A program made the translations under genes and the position numbers. Positions 1 through 5,878 of a stretch of 7,904 bases of DNA are shown here, in pieces. Each line of letters opens with the position of its first letter. Positions within the stretch are counted from its first letter, which is position 1. Source of the stretch: an uncultured Candidatus Saccharibacteria bacterium (GTDB taxonomy: Bacteria; Patescibacteria; Saccharimonadia; Saccharimonadales; UBA5946); assembly GCA_946886435.1 (NCBI GenBank), contig CAMPIR010000033.1, forward strand, positions 1 through 7,904. Direction: 5' to 3'. The notes below the pieces were generated by a model. The model saw only the letters and a list, made by a program, of their open reading frames with translations, did not search any database and was not told where the DNA came from.

Positions 1-217
1 TTGCAGTAGTTGATGTCTTGGGTCTTAAAAACCCAATGACTATCTAGTTTGCGAGTTTACATAGTTAATACATATGTGAAATGTCGCAAAACTTATCTTG
101 GCTAAATTGTTAAACGACGCCTCACATGTGCCGGGAATTTATAGTGAGTAGTATCAGCAGGGGAAATAATCGAACTGTTCCACTCCTGACTTGTTCACGT
201 CCCACCTCACTGAGGAT
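1..217 (-). ncRNA. Possible structured leader or small RNA, leftward, incomplete at window edge
   Basis: No coding frame of useful length is visible on either strand here. A strong minus-strand promoter just to the right predicts a transcript starting near 217 and running past position 1. Read on the minus strand, complementary segments lie in order: 206-211 with 143-148 (6 bp) enclosing 185-188 with 158-161 and 178-181 with 162-165 (8 bp with a 3-nt bulge); 122-127 with 74-79 plus 115-118 with 83-86 (6+4 bp, 3x3 internal loop); 61-65 with 39-43 (5 bp); and 31-36 with 18-23 (6 bp). Together they would fold most of the stretch. I do not recognise a known family: tmRNA, SRP RNA, RNase P RNA and 6S signatures were not found. 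It could be a riboswitch-like leader of a gene beyond the left edge, or a free RNA. The helices are individually short, so chance pairing is possible. Confidence 0.35.
205..215. repeat. Inverted repeat at the leftward start point
   Basis: CCTCA-C-TGAGG, two 5-bp arms around one base. It lies directly downstream of the predicted leftward start near 217. It could be an operator, or a small 5' hairpin (CCTC/GAGG with a 3-nt loop) that would compete with the 206-211/143-148 pairing of the proposed RNA. Which of these applies, if either, is unknown. Confidence 0.35.
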
Positions 218-223
218 GTTTAC

Positions 224-252
224 ATATTATCACAAAATGCTTGTTATGTCAA
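224..252 (-). promoter_or_regulatory. Strong leftward sigma70-type promoter
   Basis: On the minus strand the sequence reads TTGACA (247-252), a 17-bp spacer (230-246), then TAATAT (224-229). The bases TGA directly precede the -10 box, giving an extended -10. A perfect -35, ideal spacing and an extended -10 make this the closest match to consensus in the window. The start point would be near 217. Nothing coding follows within the window, so the product is an RNA or a long 5' leader. Confidence 0.7.
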
Positions 253-261
253 TACATTTTG
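233..261. repeat. Inverted repeat flanking the leftward -35 box
   Basis: CAAAATG (233-239) is repeated in inverted orientation as CATTTTG (255-261), 7-bp perfect arms 15 bp apart. The -35 box at 247-252 of the leftward promoter lies between the arms. The placement suits a regulator site, but the arms are AT-rich and short, so chance is possible. Confidence 0.3.
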
Positions 262-262
262 C

Positions 263-272
263 CATAATTATG
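263..272. promoter_or_regulatory. 10-bp perfect palindrome between divergent promoters
   Basis: CATAATTATG is its own reverse complement. It lies between the leftward -35 (ends 252) and the uvrC -10 (starts 308). This could be an operator shared by both promoters or an AT-rich promoter-boosting element. No known regulator consensus is matched with confidence. Confidence 0.35.
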
Positions 273-307
273 CATTTACCACAAGCTTTATGACAAGAGA
301 TACGGGG

Positions 308-313
308 TATACT
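308..313 (+). promoter_or_regulatory. uvrC -10 box, predicted leaderless start
   Basis: TATACT preceded by four G bases. No good -35 is seen at 16-18 bp spacing (best is GCTTTA at 285-290). Only 7 nt separate the box from the ATG at 321, so transcription should begin at or within a base or two of the start codon. No Shine-Dalgarno sequence is present, consistent with a leaderless mRNA. Confidence 0.55.
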
Positions 314-320
314 AGTATTT

Positions 321-1928
321 ATGACTGATGCGCTATCAAAAAAGCTCAAAACGCTCCCTAGTGAGCCTGGGGTGTATTTTCATAAGTCGAGTGCGGGTGA
401 AATCATCTATGTAGGCAAGGCCGCAAGCCTCCGTAACAGAGTGAGACAGTACTTTCAGAAATCACGACTCCGAGATGCGAAGACAGATGCGTTAGTCGCC
501 GAAATCACCGATACGGATTGGATCACCGTCGAAACCGAGCTCGATGCGCTATTTCTCGAGTCAGAGATGATAAAACGCTATAAACCGCGCTATAACGTAC
601 TGCTTCGCGACGACAAGAGCCAGCAGTATGTCCGTATCCCTATGAATGATGCCTATCCGAGCGTTACGTTTACTAGGGGGCCTCAAGATGACGGAGCGAC
701 GTATTTTGGTCCGTATTACAACGGCTGGGCGGTAAAGAAGGCGCTGCGCTATCTACGGCGCGTTTTTCCCTATAGTACACACGAAATCATGCCAAAACGG
801 CTCTGTTTGCAGTACCATATCGGCCTTTGTCCAGGGGTAGAGGCGCAAAAGATTAGCTCCGGGGATTACAAGGAAATCCTCAAAAAACTCCTTCGCTATC
901 TACGCGGTGAGCGCAAAGCGCTGATGAAAGAGATTGAGCGAGATATGAAGGCGGCGGCAAAAAACCACCAGTTTGAAGAGGCGGCTCGGCTCCGTAATCG
1001 GTTACGAGACCTCAAAGAGCTTCAGCGACAGATCGTATTTGGTGATCGAGAATTTATGGATCTCAGTAAAGACCAGGGGCTGGCGGGGCTGAAGACACTC
1101 CTAGGTTTGCCGGATGTGCCGCGTCGGATCGAGGGCTACGACATCTCTCATATGAGCGGCACGAACAATGTTGCCAGCATGGTGGTGGCGACAAACGGCC
1201 TGGCCGACAAGAGTCAGTACCGCAAGTTTAAGATGCAGTTGCCCGGGAATGATGACTTTGGTCATATGCGCGAAACGATGCGCCGAAGGTTTGGCTCAAA
1301 GCACGATGATTGGCCGAAACCCGATCTAATACTGATCGATGGCGGTAAGGGGCAGCTTAGCGCGGCGATGGGCGTCGTCCGGGAGATGGGGCTCGATATC
1401 CCTATGATTGGCCTAGCCAAGCGAGAGGAAGAGATCGTCGTTCATACGGTGCTCTCGAAAGTAAATCTCGATATCTCAGGTATTTCGGCCTGGACGCGCG
1501 AAAAAAGTCCCTTCGATGAAGCCGCAGTGATGCCGATGGGGGGAAAGTCACTCGAGGACAAGTACATAAAACTCTATACGCGTGATGGTTACCGGGCGGG
1601 AATGGCCGACGCGGGTAACGAATATGTGCTCGTAAAGCTACCCAAAACGAACCACATTATCAAACTGTTACAGCGTCTTCGCGACGAATCTCATCGTTTT
1701 GCCGTCAGCTATCACAGTACCCTCAAGCGCAAAGGCGCAACAAAAAGCATTCTCGATGATATACCTGGTGTTGGGCCAGCCACGCGAAGAAAGCTGGTTG
1801 CAAGTTTTGGCAGTGGACGAGGGGTTAAAGAGGCGTCATTGGCGCAGATCAGCGCGGTGTTGGGAGACAGAAAAGCTACTACCGTATATAACTGGCTTAA
1901 CCCGAGCGATACAAAGGCGTTAGACTAA
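321..1928 (+). CDS. uvrC: UvrC, excinuclease ABC subunit C
   Basis: UvrC makes both incisions flanking a DNA lesion after UvrA/UvrB recognise it, in cytoplasmic nucleotide excision repair. The 535-aa protein has all family domains in order: a GIY-YIG nuclease (GVY 17-19, YVG 30-32, R38/R40, probable catalytic E80), a UVR motif for UvrB contact (about 195-233), an RNase H-like nuclease with D274 (GYDISH), D340 (LIDGG) and H458 (DESHRF), and a C-terminal helix-hairpin-helix region (about 475-530, IPGVGPATRRKL). It is shorter than the roughly 610 aa of E. coli UvrC. Two oddities: only two cysteines exist in the whole protein (C162 and C170), where E. coli UvrC has four Fe-S ligands, and about 50 extra residues (around 376-434) lie inside the RNase H-like domain. 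The ATG at 321 is chosen because the -10 box is just upstream and the GIY-YIG domain begins at once. It probably heads an operon with the peptidase 7 nt downstream. Confidence 0.96.
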   Translation: MTDALSKKLKTLPSEPGVYFHKSSAGEIIYVGKAASLRNRVRQYFQKSRLRDAKTDALVAEITDTDWITVETELDALFLESEMIKRYKPRYNVLLRDDKSQQYVRIPMNDAYPSVTFTRGPQDDGATYFGPYYNGWAVKKALRYLRRVFPYSTHEIMPKRLCLQYHIGLCPGVEAQKISSGDYKEILKKLLRYLRGERKALMKEIERDMKAAAKNHQFEEAARLRNRLRDLKELQRQIVFGDREFMDLSKDQGLAGLKTLLGLPDVPRRIEGYDISHMSGTNNVASMVVATNGLADKSQYRKFKMQLPGNDDFGHMRETMRRRFGSKHDDWPKPDLILIDGGKGQLSAAMGVVREMGLDIPMIGLAKREEEIVVHTVLSKVNLDISGISAWTREKSPFDEAAVMPMGGKSLEDKYIKLYTRDGYRAGMADAGNEYVLVKLPKTNHIIKLLQRLRDESHRFAVSYHSTLKRKGATKSILDDIPGVGPATRRKLVASFGSGRGVKEASLAQISAVLGDRKATTVYNWLNPSDTKALD

Positions 1929-1935
1929 AGAATAT

Positions 1936-3138
1936 ATGGATACTACGTTTTTCACGGCAAATAGGCAGGCACTGCTTGATCGCTTAAAAAAAGGGGCGCT
2001 CGTTGTTATCACTGGTTACGGCGAGATGCAGCGCACCTATGATAGCGCTGCCCGTTTTGAACAGGAGGCGAACTTTTGGTATCTAACTGGGGTGGACTCA
2101 CCGGACTGGTGGTTAGTGCTTGATGGTACGCACGGTACGGAGTGGTTAGTTGAGCCGGATATGAGTGAAACGCAGCGTATTTTTGATGGTGGCGTGAGCG
2201 CCGAACAGGTTAGGGCTGCGAGTGGCATAAAAACAGTGCTTACTCGAGACGAAGCCTTGCGACGCCTACGCGCGCTGACGAAGCATCACAGTATGGTTTA
2301 CACGACCGAACAACCGACGGGGCTCCGTGAGCATGCTCATTTCCAGCTCAACCACGCCCAGTCCGAACTCAAAAAGACGTTGGAGCGAATATTCCAGAAC
2401 GTACAGGTTTGTAATCGCGAGCTGGCTGTCCTGCGCACCATAAAACAGCCGTCCGAGATCGCAGCTATAGAAAAAGCGATCAAGATAACTGCCGTCGCAC
2501 TTGATCGCATGAAAGACACGCTCTTTACCGCGAAGTACGAATACGAGCTGCAGGCAACGCTAGATTATGAGATTCGTCGTCAAGGCGCCTGGGGTCACGC
2601 GTATGACCCGATTGTCGCAAGTGGTCAGAATGCCTGCACGCTTCACTACAACCGTAATGACCAAAAGATAGCAAAAAAGAATCTCGTGCTTCTTGACGTT
2701 GGCGCTCGCGTCGATGGGTACGCGGCAGATATCAGCCGAACGTACGCACTTTCGCAGCCTACGAAACGCCAACAGGCTGTTCATGATGCGGTTCGTGAGG
2801 CGCAGGAGCGGATCATCGCACTGCTTGAGCCGGGCCTGATGTTTACAAAGTACGAAGAGCACGTAGAGATGATCATGAAATCAGCTCTGGAGAGCTTGGG
2901 GTTGTCGACCGATAGGTATCGCGAATATTTTCCGCATGCAATCGGACATGGTCTGGGCATCGACGTGCACGATACGCTGGCTGGATACGATACGCTGCAG
3001 CCCGGTATGGTACTGACGGTAGAGCCAGGAATATATATACCCGACGAGTCGATCGGCGTACGCATCGAGGACGATATCCTTATCACCGATAGCGGCCATC
3101 GAAATCTCTCGCGCAGTATCTCGACGAGCATCGTCTAG
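1936..3138 (+). CDS. pepP: Xaa-Pro aminopeptidase, M24B family
   Basis: A two-metal (usually manganese) aminopeptidase that removes the N-terminal residue from peptides with proline in second position; cytoplasmic, used in peptide turnover. The 400-aa product has an N-terminal aminopeptidase P domain (about 3-130, with NFWYLTG) and a C-terminal pita-bread catalytic domain. All five metal ligands of the family are present: D254 (LLDVGA), D265 (AADISRTY), H338 (IGHGLG), E363 (TVEPGIYIP) and E378 (RIEDDI). H237 in ACTLHYNRN matches the conserved substrate-binding histidine. The length is slightly below the roughly 440 aa of E. coli PepP. It starts 7 nt after uvrC with no clear Shine-Dalgarno sequence, so it is probably co-transcribed. 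In a nutrient-scavenging cell it would fit with the peptide-binding protein encoded downstream, though that link is an inference. A prolidase (dipeptidase) activity cannot be excluded by sequence. Confidence 0.93.
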   Translation: MDTTFFTANRQALLDRLKKGALVVITGYGEMQRTYDSAARFEQEANFWYLTGVDSPDWWLVLDGTHGTEWLVEPDMSETQRIFDGGVSAEQVRAASGIKTVLTRDEALRRLRALTKHHSMVYTTEQPTGLREHAHFQLNHAQSELKKTLERIFQNVQVCNRELAVLRTIKQPSEIAAIEKAIKITAVALDRMKDTLFTAKYEYELQATLDYEIRRQGAWGHAYDPIVASGQNACTLHYNRNDQKIAKKNLVLLDVGARVDGYAADISRTYALSQPTKRQQAVHDAVREAQERIIALLEPGLMFTKYEEHVEMIMKSALESLGLSTDRYREYFPHAIGHGLGIDVHDTLAGYDTLQPGMVLTVEPGIYIPDESIGVRIEDDILITDSGHRNLSRSISTSIV

Positions 3139-3144
3139 ATAAGG

Positions 3145-3150
3145 TATACT
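3145..3150 (+). promoter_or_regulatory. Candidate -10 box before the membrane-protein gene
   Basis: TATACT preceded by AAGG, the same hexamer as before uvrC. It ends 9 nt before the ATG at 3160, predicting an almost leaderless mRNA. No convincing -35 is seen. The GAGG at 3154-3157 ends only 2 nt before the start codon, too close for a normal Shine-Dalgarno. This may be an internal operon promoter. Confidence 0.4.
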
Positions 3151-3159
3151 AACGAGGAT

Positions 3160-3546
3160 ATGCGAAAACAATTTGCGGTCTTTTTGTTACGTTGGCTGCT
3201 GAACTCATTCGGATTATGGATTGCGAGTCGACTGCTTGGAAGTGGCTTTGACGATACAGATGCCACTAATACGACATTTCTGTTGGCCGGACTTGTGCTG
3301 TCGCTCGCTAATTCGCTGCTGAAGCCGATCGTGATAGTTCTGTCGTTGCCGGCGATACTAATAACTCTCGGATTGTTCATGCTCGTCGTCAACGGTCTGA
3401 TGGTTTACATCGCTCTCAACCTCGTACCTAACCTGCAGATCAGTTTTGTTTCGGCGATTATCACCGGTGTAATCATTAGCTTGATTAACTACGTCATAAG
3501 TGGATTTTTGGAAATCAATAACAATAAGAGGGAGATCGCAGTATGA
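3160..3546 (+). CDS. YvlD/PF04020-type small membrane protein (annotated 'phage holin family')
   Basis: A 128-aa integral membrane protein with four predicted membrane spans, roughly residues 4-26, 40-54, 57-86 and 94-115. The conserved core NSLLKPIVIVLSLPAILITL (51-70) with N51, K55-P56 and P64, followed by GLF and N78, matches the PF04020 family (YvlD and relatives). Databases call this family phage holin IV, but most members are chromosomal and of unknown function; I see no lysin or phage gene nearby, so a lysis role is not supported. The C-terminus is short and charged (NNNKREIAV). Its stop codon overlaps the secG start by 4 nt (ATGA), implying translational coupling with a component of the secretion channel. 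A role in envelope stability or stress is a guess from family context only. Confidence 0.8.
   Translation: MRKQFAVFLLRWLLNSFGLWIASRLLGSGFDDTDATNTTFLLAGLVLSLANSLLKPIVIVLSLPAILITLGLFMLVVNGLMVYIALNLVPNLQISFVSAIITGVIISLINYVISGFLEINNNKREIAV
3528..3534 (+). promoter_or_regulatory. Ribosome binding site of secG
   Basis: GAGGGAG ends 8 nt before the secG ATG and lies inside the upstream gene. It is the clearest Shine-Dalgarno sequence in the window and fixes the secG start at 3543 within the ATGA overlap. Confidence 0.65.
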
Positions 3547-3779
3547 CGATTACCGGAATACTACAACTCGTAACGATAGTTTCATCTATATTGATGATTA
3601 TCTGCATCCTATTGCAGGCACGTGGCGCCAGCCTCGGTGCGGGTTTTGGAAGCTCTGGTGAATTGTTTACAACCCGACGCGGCCTCGACAAAAGTCTTTT
3701 CGAAGTCACGATCGTACTTGCAGTTGTTTTTGTTCTGTCTATATTGACGAACTTGGTGCTCGTTAACGTTATCGCCTAA
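3543..3779 (+). CDS. secG: SecG, preprotein translocase subunit
   Basis: SecG is the small accessory subunit of the SecYEG channel and aids SecA-driven export across the cytoplasmic membrane. The 78-aa product has the family layout: membrane span 1 (about 3-24), a cytoplasmic loop with the signature LLQARGASLGAGFGSSGE (23-40), and membrane span 2 (about 52-74). The length is normal for short SecG proteins. The start overlaps the stop of the preceding membrane-protein gene (ATGA) and has a good Shine-Dalgarno. The next gene, an exported solute-binding protein, begins 21 nt after the stop, so the three genes probably form one transcript devoted to the envelope. In many bacteria secG neighbours rnr/smpB or tRNA genes; here tRNA-Leu lies one gene further on. 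Confidence 0.92.
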   Translation: MTITGILQLVTIVSSILMIICILLQARGASLGAGFGSSGELFTTRRGLDKSLFEVTIVLAVVFVLSILTNLVLVNVIA

Positions 3780-3800
3780 CCTACGGTGGAAAAATAATTC

Positions 3801-5600
3801 ATGCCTGAAGACCCGAGCGCGTCCCAGTGGAAAAAGTTCGTCCGCATAAAGCGGCCGACAGTAAAACACGTTCGTGTTCGAGCTCGTAAGATCGAGGGTG
3901 CGACAACACGACACGCACATAGATTTATTATCTCTCGTTGGGCGAATCTCCGAGACGTGCGGCGTCATGCGCTCGGCTGGCTTGTCCTGGCCGGACTGCT
4001 GGTTGTAGCTACAGGCCTGCAGCTGTTCTGGATCCAGGATGCCTATTCTTCTCGCCAAGCCGTGTCCGGAGGAACCTATGCCGAAGGTGTGATCGGTCGG
4101 ATCGACACGGTTAATCCGATTTATGCGAGTACGCAGTCAGAGCGTTCAGCAAGCTACCTGATATTTTCAAGTCTGTTTCGCTACGATGGCTCTAACCATC
4201 TGGAGGGTGATCTCGGGCTGACATGGAAACAAGCCGACGAAGGTAAGACGTACACGGTCCAGATGCGCAAGGACGCAAAATGGCACGACGGCAAGCCGGT
4301 TACTGCCCATGATGTCGAGTTTACTTTGCGACTGATTAAAAACCCGCAAACCCGCTCGTACCTCCGCGGCACATGGCAGAATGTTCAGGTCCGAGCCACC
4401 AGCGCGTATGAGTTAGAGTTTAAGCTTCCGAGCCCGTATGCACCGTTTCCGCACGCACTGACATTCGGCGTACTGCCAAAACATATTCTCGAAACTGTTT
4501 CACCCGTGCGTTTGCGTGAACACCCTTTCAATCGTGAACCGCTCGGTAGCGGACCGTTCAGGTTCCGCAGTATCCAGATTATCAACCCTGACGCTGACCG
4601 CGTCGTACTCCAGGTGGAAAAAAATGAGGAATATTACCGAGGCCAGACGAAACTTGACCGTTTCCAGCTCCACACTTACGAAGACCACGATGCACTCCGT
4701 CAAGGATTTTTGAGCCGAGAGATCAATGCCGCCAACGAGCTGACCAGTGCCGATATCCGTACGATCAAAGAGCATGCTCCTTCAACGGTCATCAATGATG
4801 CGCCTATATATGACGGGGTATATGCCTTTCTGAAGACGGATAGCCCGATGCTCACCGACGTCGCGGTCCGCCGGTCCCTCGTCAAAGCGACCAACCGATC
4901 AGCGCTACGTAAAGTCGTAGACGGGTACGCTTCTCCCCTCGAAGGTCCGTTGATAGCACAACAGGTAAACGGTATCGAGGAACTTAAACAACCTGCATTT
5001 GATGCCGCGGCAGCGAGAAGTGATCTCGAAAAAGCAGGATGGGTTCTAAAAAATGGTGTTCGTGAAAAAGACGGTACCCCGCTTGTGCTGAATGTTGTGG
5101 CACCACGTCTCGGTGACTTTCCGGATCTGCTCGGCGAACTGGCTAAGCAGTGGCGCTCGATAGGCGTCGACGTGAAAACCCAAGTGGTTGATACCGATAC
5201 TTTTGAGCAGAACATTATCAAACCGCGGGCGTACGATGTGCTCGTGTCTGAGATCGCCCTCGGCGTCGATCCGGATGTTTTTGCCTACTGGCATTCATCG
5301 CAGGCGAGCGTGTTTGGACTCAACCTGTCGGACTATCGGTCAGGCATTGCCGATGATGCACTGCTCAGTGCTAGGAGCCGCAGTGAACCCGAACTCCGTC
5401 AAGCAAAATACCTAGGCTTTGTTTCTCAGTGGCATGAAGACGCACCAGCCGTTGCCCTGTTCCAGCCGCACCTTCGCTATGTCTCTACTGATAACACGCA
5501 TGCTATCGACCCGTCGTCACCGGTAGTTGATACGCTCAACAGATACCATCGCTTGAGCCAATGGACTGTTTCGATCGACAACCAGTTCAAAACCCCTTGA
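3801..5600 (+). CDS. Membrane-anchored ABC transporter substrate-binding protein, family 5 (OppA/DppA type)
   Basis: An extracytoplasmic binding protein, probably for peptides, that would deliver ligand to an ABC importer. The 599-aa product begins with a very basic cytoplasmic segment (1-56), then a single hydrophobic span (about 57-78), then the SBP_bac_5 fold. Family hallmarks include AKWHDGKPVTAHDVEFTLRL (159-178), GSGPFRF and a C-terminal DAPAVALFQPHLRYV stretch. There is no lipobox and no cysteine at all, so tethering should be by an uncleaved signal anchor rather than a lipid. The long, arginine- and lysine-rich tail before the anchor is unusual for this family. No permease or ATPase gene adjoins it; partners must be encoded elsewhere, or the protein acts alone. 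GGTGGA at 3785-3790 is a weak Shine-Dalgarno 10 nt from the ATG. Ligand type cannot be read from sequence; peptides are the family default, but nickel or sugars also occur. Confidence 0.9.
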   Translation: MPEDPSASQWKKFVRIKRPTVKHVRVRARKIEGATTRHAHRFIISRWANLRDVRRHALGWLVLAGLLVVATGLQLFWIQDAYSSRQAVSGGTYAEGVIGRIDTVNPIYASTQSERSASYLIFSSLFRYDGSNHLEGDLGLTWKQADEGKTYTVQMRKDAKWHDGKPVTAHDVEFTLRLIKNPQTRSYLRGTWQNVQVRATSAYELEFKLPSPYAPFPHALTFGVLPKHILETVSPVRLREHPFNREPLGSGPFRFRSIQIINPDADRVVLQVEKNEEYYRGQTKLDRFQLHTYEDHDALRQGFLSREINAANELTSADIRTIKEHAPSTVINDAPIYDGVYAFLKTDSPMLTDVAVRRSLVKATNRSALRKVVDGYASPLEGPLIAQQVNGIEELKQPAFDAAAARSDLEKAGWVLKNGVREKDGTPLVLNVVAPRLGDFPDLLGELAKQWRSIGVDVKTQVVDTDTFEQNIIKPRAYDVLVSEIALGVDPDVFAYWHSSQASVFGLNLSDYRSGIADDALLSARSRSEPELRQAKYLGFVSQWHEDAPAVALFQPHLRYVSTDNTHAIDPSSPVVDTLNRYHRLSQWTVSIDNQFKTP

Positions 5601-5615
5601 GTTGGAGGGCTTTTT
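5589..5615 (+). terminator. Weak terminator-like hairpin overlapping the stop codon
   Basis: AAAA-C-CCCT (5589-5597) can pair with AGGG-C-TTTT (5606-5614) across one C/C mismatch and an 8-nt loop, followed by a T run (5611-5615). It overlaps both the TGA stop of the binding-protein gene and the -35 box of the next promoter. The stem is short, so termination would be partial at best. Confidence 0.35.
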
Positions 5616-5625
5616 CGCGTACAAT
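5597..5625 (+). promoter_or_regulatory. Promoter of tRNA-Leu(GAG)
   Basis: TTGAGT (5597-5602), a 17-bp spacer, then TACAAT (5620-5625). The -35 box overlaps the stop codon of the upstream gene. The start point would be near 5632, giving a 5' leader of about 23 nt for RNase P removal. Confidence 0.65.
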
Positions 5626-5654
5626 ACCTCGGTACTGTTTACCGGAAAACTCAT

Positions 5655-5742
5655 GCGCGAGTGGCGGAATTGGTAGACGCGCTAGCTTGAGGGGCTAGTG
5701 ATCATTGCGATCGTGGAGGTTCAAGTCCTCTCTCGCGCACCA
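5655..5742 (+). tRNA. tRNA-Leu, anticodon GAG
   Basis: A complete class II tRNA of 88 nt with an encoded CCA end. The acceptor stem GCGCGAG (5655-5661) pairs perfectly with CTCGCGC (5732-5738), followed by discriminator A. The anticodon stem CTAGC/GCTAG (5682-5686 and 5694-5698) holds loop TTGAGGG with anticodon GAG at 5689-5691, reading CUC and CUU. The long variable arm (5699-5714) can form GATC/GATC, as expected for leucine tRNA. T-arm GGAGG/CCTCT with loop TTCAAGT. It is nearly identical to the CAG-anticodon gene at 7720, differing only around the anticodon loop and in the variable arm. Confidence 0.97.
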
Positions 5743-5777
5743 AAGAAAAGAGAGATCGGATGATCTCTCTTTTCTTT
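5742..5777 (+). terminator. Perfect 16-bp hairpin terminator after tRNA-Leu(GAG)
   Basis: The arm 5742-5757 is the exact reverse complement of 5762-5777, with a 4-nt loop GGAT. The left arm is purine-rich and the right arm pyrimidine-rich (ending TTTTCTTT), so the T-rich tract is part of the stem. The first paired base is the last A of the encoded CCA. It should insulate the tRNA from the gene downstream. Confidence 0.75.
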
Positions 5778-5813
5778 GACATGCGGTAGAAAAACCCAAA
5801 CCTCACGTACCGC

Positions 5814-5826
5814 CAAGTCCTCTCTC
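5814..5826 (+). repeat. 13-bp copy of the tRNA-Leu T-arm 3' half
   Basis: CAAGTCCTCTCTC here is identical to 5722-5734 inside the upstream tRNA-Leu(GAG) and to the same part of tRNA-Leu(CAG) (7786-7798). Sequence outside the 13 bp does not match. It may be a remnant of a lost tRNA-Leu copy or an old recombination scar. The pyrimidine repeat lowers its weight. Confidence 0.4.
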
Positions 5827-5869
5827 TGCTGAATATTTCCCCTTTACGCCTACGGAGTTATTGTGCTCA

Positions 5870-5878
5870 TGGTATGAT
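5870..5878 (+). promoter_or_regulatory. Extended -10 promoter of the FAD oxidoreductase gene
   Basis: TGG-TATGAT: TG one base before the -10 hexamer (5873-5878). No -35 is visible at the right distance, which is usual for extended -10 promoters. The start would be near 5885, leaving about 20 nt before the ATG at 5906; this supports that ATG over the earlier TTG at 5861, which lies upstream of the promoter box. Confidence 0.55.

Noticed and set aside
170..181. GAAC-T-GTTC inverted repeat upstream of uvrC, like a LexA/SOS box
   Set aside because: The Gram-positive SOS box needs GAAC-N4-GTTC and the E. coli type needs CTG-N10-CAG. Here the spacing is one base, and the site lies far from the uvrC -10.
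151..190. tRNA T-loop-like TTCGATT on the minus strand
   Set aside because: Flanking bases do not form a T-stem, and no acceptor, D-arm or anticodon arm fits.
154..210. Minus-strand GTG-initiated 18-codon frame as a leader peptide
   Set aside because: It has no Shine-Dalgarno, a rare start codon and no known peptide pattern. Such a short frame is expected by chance.
1699..1923. 74-codon plus-strand frame inside the end of uvrC
   Set aside because: It is a shifted frame over the conserved UvrC C-terminus, with no domain or start signal.
3160..3546. True phage holin as part of a prophage lysis cassette
   Set aside because: No endolysin, capsid, integrase or other phage gene is present, and PF04020 proteins are commonly chromosomal.
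3609..5294. Long antisense frames opposite secG and the binding-protein gene (for example 4700-5221)
   Set aside because: They lie opposite well-supported genes, show no recognisable domain and arise from codon bias of the sense strand.
5776..5804. TTGACA at 5776-5781 as the -35 of the oxidoreductase promoter
   Set aside because: No -10 lies 16-18 bp downstream; the hexamer overlaps the terminator stem and is probably coincidental.
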